50,335 nt of DNA. It comes from an uncultured Alphaproteobacteria bacterium (GTDB taxonomy: Bacteria; Pseudomonadota; Alphaproteobacteria; Rs-D84). Below are positions 48,413-50,335 of this stretch, piece after piece. A program made the translations under genes and the position numbers. The first letter of the stretch is position 1; the number at the start of each line of letters is the position of its first letter. Location: positions 1-50,335 of the forward strand of contig CALXMZ010000033.1 in the NCBI GenBank assembly GCA_944389645.1, read 5' to 3'. The notes beneath the pieces were generated by a model, which was given only the letters and a program-made list of their open reading frames with translations, did no database searches and was not told the DNA's origin.

Positions 48413-49372
48413 ATGGCTATTAAAGTTCGAGATTATGAAGTTCGGTTAACCAGAAACAAAGAAGAAAGACGCCAAGTTCGTCAGTTACGTTACGATGTTT
48501 TCGTGGAAGAGGAAGGGGCTTCAGCTACAGAAGAACAGAGGAAATTAGAAGAAGAGTATGACGATTTTGATAGATTTTCAGAATATATGGCAGTTTTTCA
48601 TAAAGGTAAAATCGTTGGTACGTATAGAATTATAGATAGAAACGCTGCAGAAAAAATGGGGGGGTTCTATACAGAATCAGAGTTCAATATATCAAAAATA
48701 AAGCGTGCTTCTGGTAATATTGCAGAAATGTCTCGTGCATGCGTTGCTAAAGAATACCGTGAGGACGCATTAGTTATGCGAATGCTGTGGGCTGGGTTAG
48801 GTGAGTATGTTGTTCGAAGAAAAATAATAATATTGTTTGGTGTAGCGTCATGGGTTGGTGTAAAACCGGTACAATCTGCACAGGCAATTTCATATTTGTA
48901 TTACAACCATTTATCACCGTTAAGGTTAAGAGCAACTGTTTTATCAGAAAATTTTGCCGAAGGCGTTAACCAAAAACTATCACGTATGAATATTTTACCG
49001 CGTGATTTCATTGATGAAAATGATGCGCGTCATCAAATGACTCCTTTGATAAAGGGGTATCTGCGTTTAGGTGCTACTTTTGGGAAGGGGGTTTTTGTTG
49101 ATAAAGCATTTAATTCATATGACGTATTTGTTATGTTGCAGACGAAAAAAATAGATGCGGCATATCAGAAACATTTTTTAGGTAAAGAAAATGCATTAGC
49201 AAATTTGGATTCCAAAGATGGTAAAATTAAAACTTTGGGTAAAATAATGTTGTTCCCTGTAACTGGTTCTTTTAAGATAGTTCGGGCTTTCTTAGAATTT
49301 TTATTACGTGAAGACGCAGTAGATGCAGAGTACATAGAAGATGCAAAAGTTAATGAAGAGGACGATGATTAA
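48413..49372 (+). CDS. olsB: OlsB-like N-acyltransferase (GNAT fold)
   Basis: OlsB transfers a 3-hydroxyacyl group from ACP to the amino group of ornithine, the first step of ornithine-lipid synthesis. The 319-residue protein shows the family pattern: RQLRYDVFVEEEGA, VGTYRIIDR, MGGFYTESEFNIS, AEMSRACVAKEYR, ILFGVASWVG and AISYLYYNHLSPLRLRA. It ends with an acidic tail and overlaps the plsC-like gene by one base. The partner acyltransferase would be the OlsA step. A related family makes other amino-acid lipids, so the head group is not certain. Confidence 0.82.
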   Translation: MAIKVRDYEVRLTRNKEERRQVRQLRYDVFVEEEGASATEEQRKLEEEYDDFDRFSEYMAVFHKGKIVGTYRIIDRNAAEKMGGFYTESEFNISKIKRASGNIAEMSRACVAKEYREDALVMRMLWAGLGEYVVRRKIIILFGVASWVGVKPVQSAQAISYLYYNHLSPLRLRATVLSENFAEGVNQKLSRMNILPRDFIDENDARHQMTPLIKGYLRLGATFGKGVFVDKAFNSYDVFVMLQTKKIDAAYQKHFLGKENALANLDSKDGKIKTLGKIMLFPVTGSFKIVRAFLEFLLREDAVDAEYIEDAKVNEEDDD

Positions 49373-50193
49373 TGATGGCTGTAAAGAAGCAGAATTTTTT
49401 TAATACGTTATTTGCCATTGTAAAGTTTGGGACTTTTTGGTTGTTAGTTATTTTACAATTACCGATAATATTTTTATTACCTCGTGGTCGTATATCTGTA
49501 TGGTATATGAAAGTGTTTATGAGTTTTCTTTTATGGCTTTCTGGTATAAAAATAATTGTACACGGGAAATTATCTGATCACAGACCATTAATGGTTGTTG
49601 CAAATCATATATCTATATTTGAAATTGCAACGTTTCCGGTTGCGTTTGGTGGAAGTTTTATTGCAAAGAAAGAAATGGAAAATTGGCCGTTAGTTGGATG
49701 GGTATCTCGTAAATTCGGAGTTGTTTTTGTGGATCGTCGCCCATCACATGCAAAAGATGCTTTGAAATTAGTGCAAGAAAGCGTCTCAAAAGTTAGCTAT
49801 CCGATGTTTTTGTTTCCAGAAGGTACGACAACTAATGGTGCGTATGTAAAGCAATTTAAAAGTACTTTATTTAATTTTGTTGAGAATTCGGATGTTGTCG
49901 TTCAGCCGATGGCTATGCATTATCGGTTTCGTGACGGTAGTTCTATTAGCGATGAAGATTTAGCAGAGCATTTTGCATATTTTAATAATTCTAATCAGGA
50001 TATGGGACCAAGTTGTTCTCGTGAACGTAGTGCATTTGGTCAAGTGTTTCATATTATGGTTTTAGGTGGTTTTAGGGTAGAGATAACTGTTATGCCTCCA
50101 CCGCCGCTGGCGGGAATGGATAGAAAGCAGATTGCAGAAACTCTGCACAAAATAGTTTCTGATAAATATATGGAATTAAAGAATAAAAATTAA
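49372..50193 (+). CDS. plsC: 1-acyl-glycerol-3-phosphate acyltransferase family (PlsC/OlsA-like)
   Basis: A 273-residue inner-membrane acyltransferase. An N-terminal membrane segment (about 15-50) is followed by NHISIFEIATF (the H-x4-D motif with Glu in place of Asp), GSFIAKKEMENWPLVGWV, VFVDRR and FPEGTTT, all typical of LPLAT enzymes. Next to olsB it may be OlsA, which adds the second acyl chain to lyso-ornithine lipid; a normal PlsC role is equally possible. ATG 49372 and ATG 49375 are both possible starts, and the first overlaps the olsB stop. Confidence 0.85.
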   Translation: MMAVKKQNFFNTLFAIVKFGTFWLLVILQLPIIFLLPRGRISVWYMKVFMSFLLWLSGIKIIVHGKLSDHRPLMVVANHISIFEIATFPVAFGGSFIAKKEMENWPLVGWVSRKFGVVFVDRRPSHAKDALKLVQESVSKVSYPMFLFPEGTTTNGAYVKQFKSTLFNFVENSDVVVQPMAMHYRFRDGSSISDEDLAEHFAYFNNSNQDMGPSCSRERSAFGQVFHIMVLGGFRVEITVMPPPPLAGMDRKQIAETLHKIVSDKYMELKNKN

Positions 50194-50214
50194 AAAATAA
50201 AGAGAATAAAGATT

Positions 50215-50335
50215 ATGAAAACAGCGATAACACCGACGCGTGCGGAAAATTTTAGTGAATGGTATCAAAATTTAATTGTTGCAGCAGATTTGGCAGAAAA
50301 TTCACCTGTTCGTGGTTGTATGACAATTAAACCTT
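50215..50335 (+). CDS. proS: Prolyl-tRNA synthetase, N-terminus only
   Basis: Forty codons reach the window edge. They read [20 protein letters not shown], then [19 protein letters not shown], which is the start of the archaeal/eukaryotic-like ProS (type 3) seen in some bacteria: TPR-x-x-x-FSEWY, ELA-x-x-SPVRGCMVI-x-P. ProS charges tRNA-Pro. AGAG lies upstream, 21 bases after plsC. Confident family call, truncated by the window. Confidence 0.85.
   Translation, partial: MKTAITPTRAENFSEWYQNLIVAADLAENSPVRGCMTIKP

Noticed and set aside
49600..49640. Acyltransferase H-x4-D motif with Glu instead of Asp
   Set aside because: H-x4-E (as in KHQSAWET) is, to my knowledge, common in alphaproteobacterial PlsC proteins, so it is not a sign of an inactive enzyme.

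Overview
The window is AT-rich chromosomal DNA from a Gram-negative bacterium, most likely an alphaproteobacterium with a fairly compact, possibly host-associated genome. The sequence supports this through a GapR/DUF2312 protein, IhfA next to FabH, OlsB/PlsC-type acyltransferases, SPOR-domain proteins, LspA-YidC, an autotransporter and an M13 peptidase. An uncultured gut or endosymbiont-type lineage is my inference; no rRNA is present to place it.

Layout. 1-1627 holds the 5' part of comEC on the minus strand, divergent from pyrG. 3.3-5.0 kb has gapR and pyk transcribed divergently. 5.1-11.7 kb is a plus-strand run of housekeeping and envelope genes: a D-Ala-D-Ala carboxypeptidase with a SPOR domain, recR, rsmA, a Kef-type antiporter, lspA and yidC. 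11.7-17.5 kb is all minus strand: two small unknown genes and a compact virB8-virB9-virB10 type IV secretion core cassette. 17.75-29.4 kb is the classic tRNA-Trp/secE/nusG/rplKA/L10-leader/rplJL/rpoBC block. 29.5-31.2 kb has a small HAD phosphatase-like gene, rpmF and plsX.

The usual plsX-fabH-ihfA neighbourhood is split by about 10 kb of accessory DNA (31.3-41.2 kb). This DNA holds an autotransporter with a repeat passenger, an unknown gene, an orphan mraZ with its own promoter and evenly spaced TACCAT repeats, a large Thr- and Cys-rich exported protein, a phospholipase-D-type lipoprotein, a frameshifted radical-SAM gene, a DUF6496-like small basic protein, a Cys-rich small membrane protein and tRNA-Arg(CCT). 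After it come fabH and ihfA, an M13 peptidase with hemW on the minus strand, an outer-membrane beta-barrel protein with a MltB transglycosylase, an olsB/plsC pair, and the start of proS at the right edge.

How they work together. The window joins information processing (RNA polymerase, ribosomal stalk, NusG), envelope assembly (SecE, YidC, LspA, peptidoglycan hydrolases, phospholipid and amino-lipid acyltransferases) and surface or secretion functions. The most unusual items are the stand-alone VirB8-9-10 core, in which the VirB9-like protein ends in a peptidoglycan-binding SPOR domain and the VirB10-like protein carries an extra N-terminal beta domain and a Cys-rich tail; the accessory block inside plsX-fabH; and the radical-SAM gene broken by an apparent two-base GA duplication inside its iron-sulfur motif. 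Gene calls come from reading motifs by eye; no database search was run.
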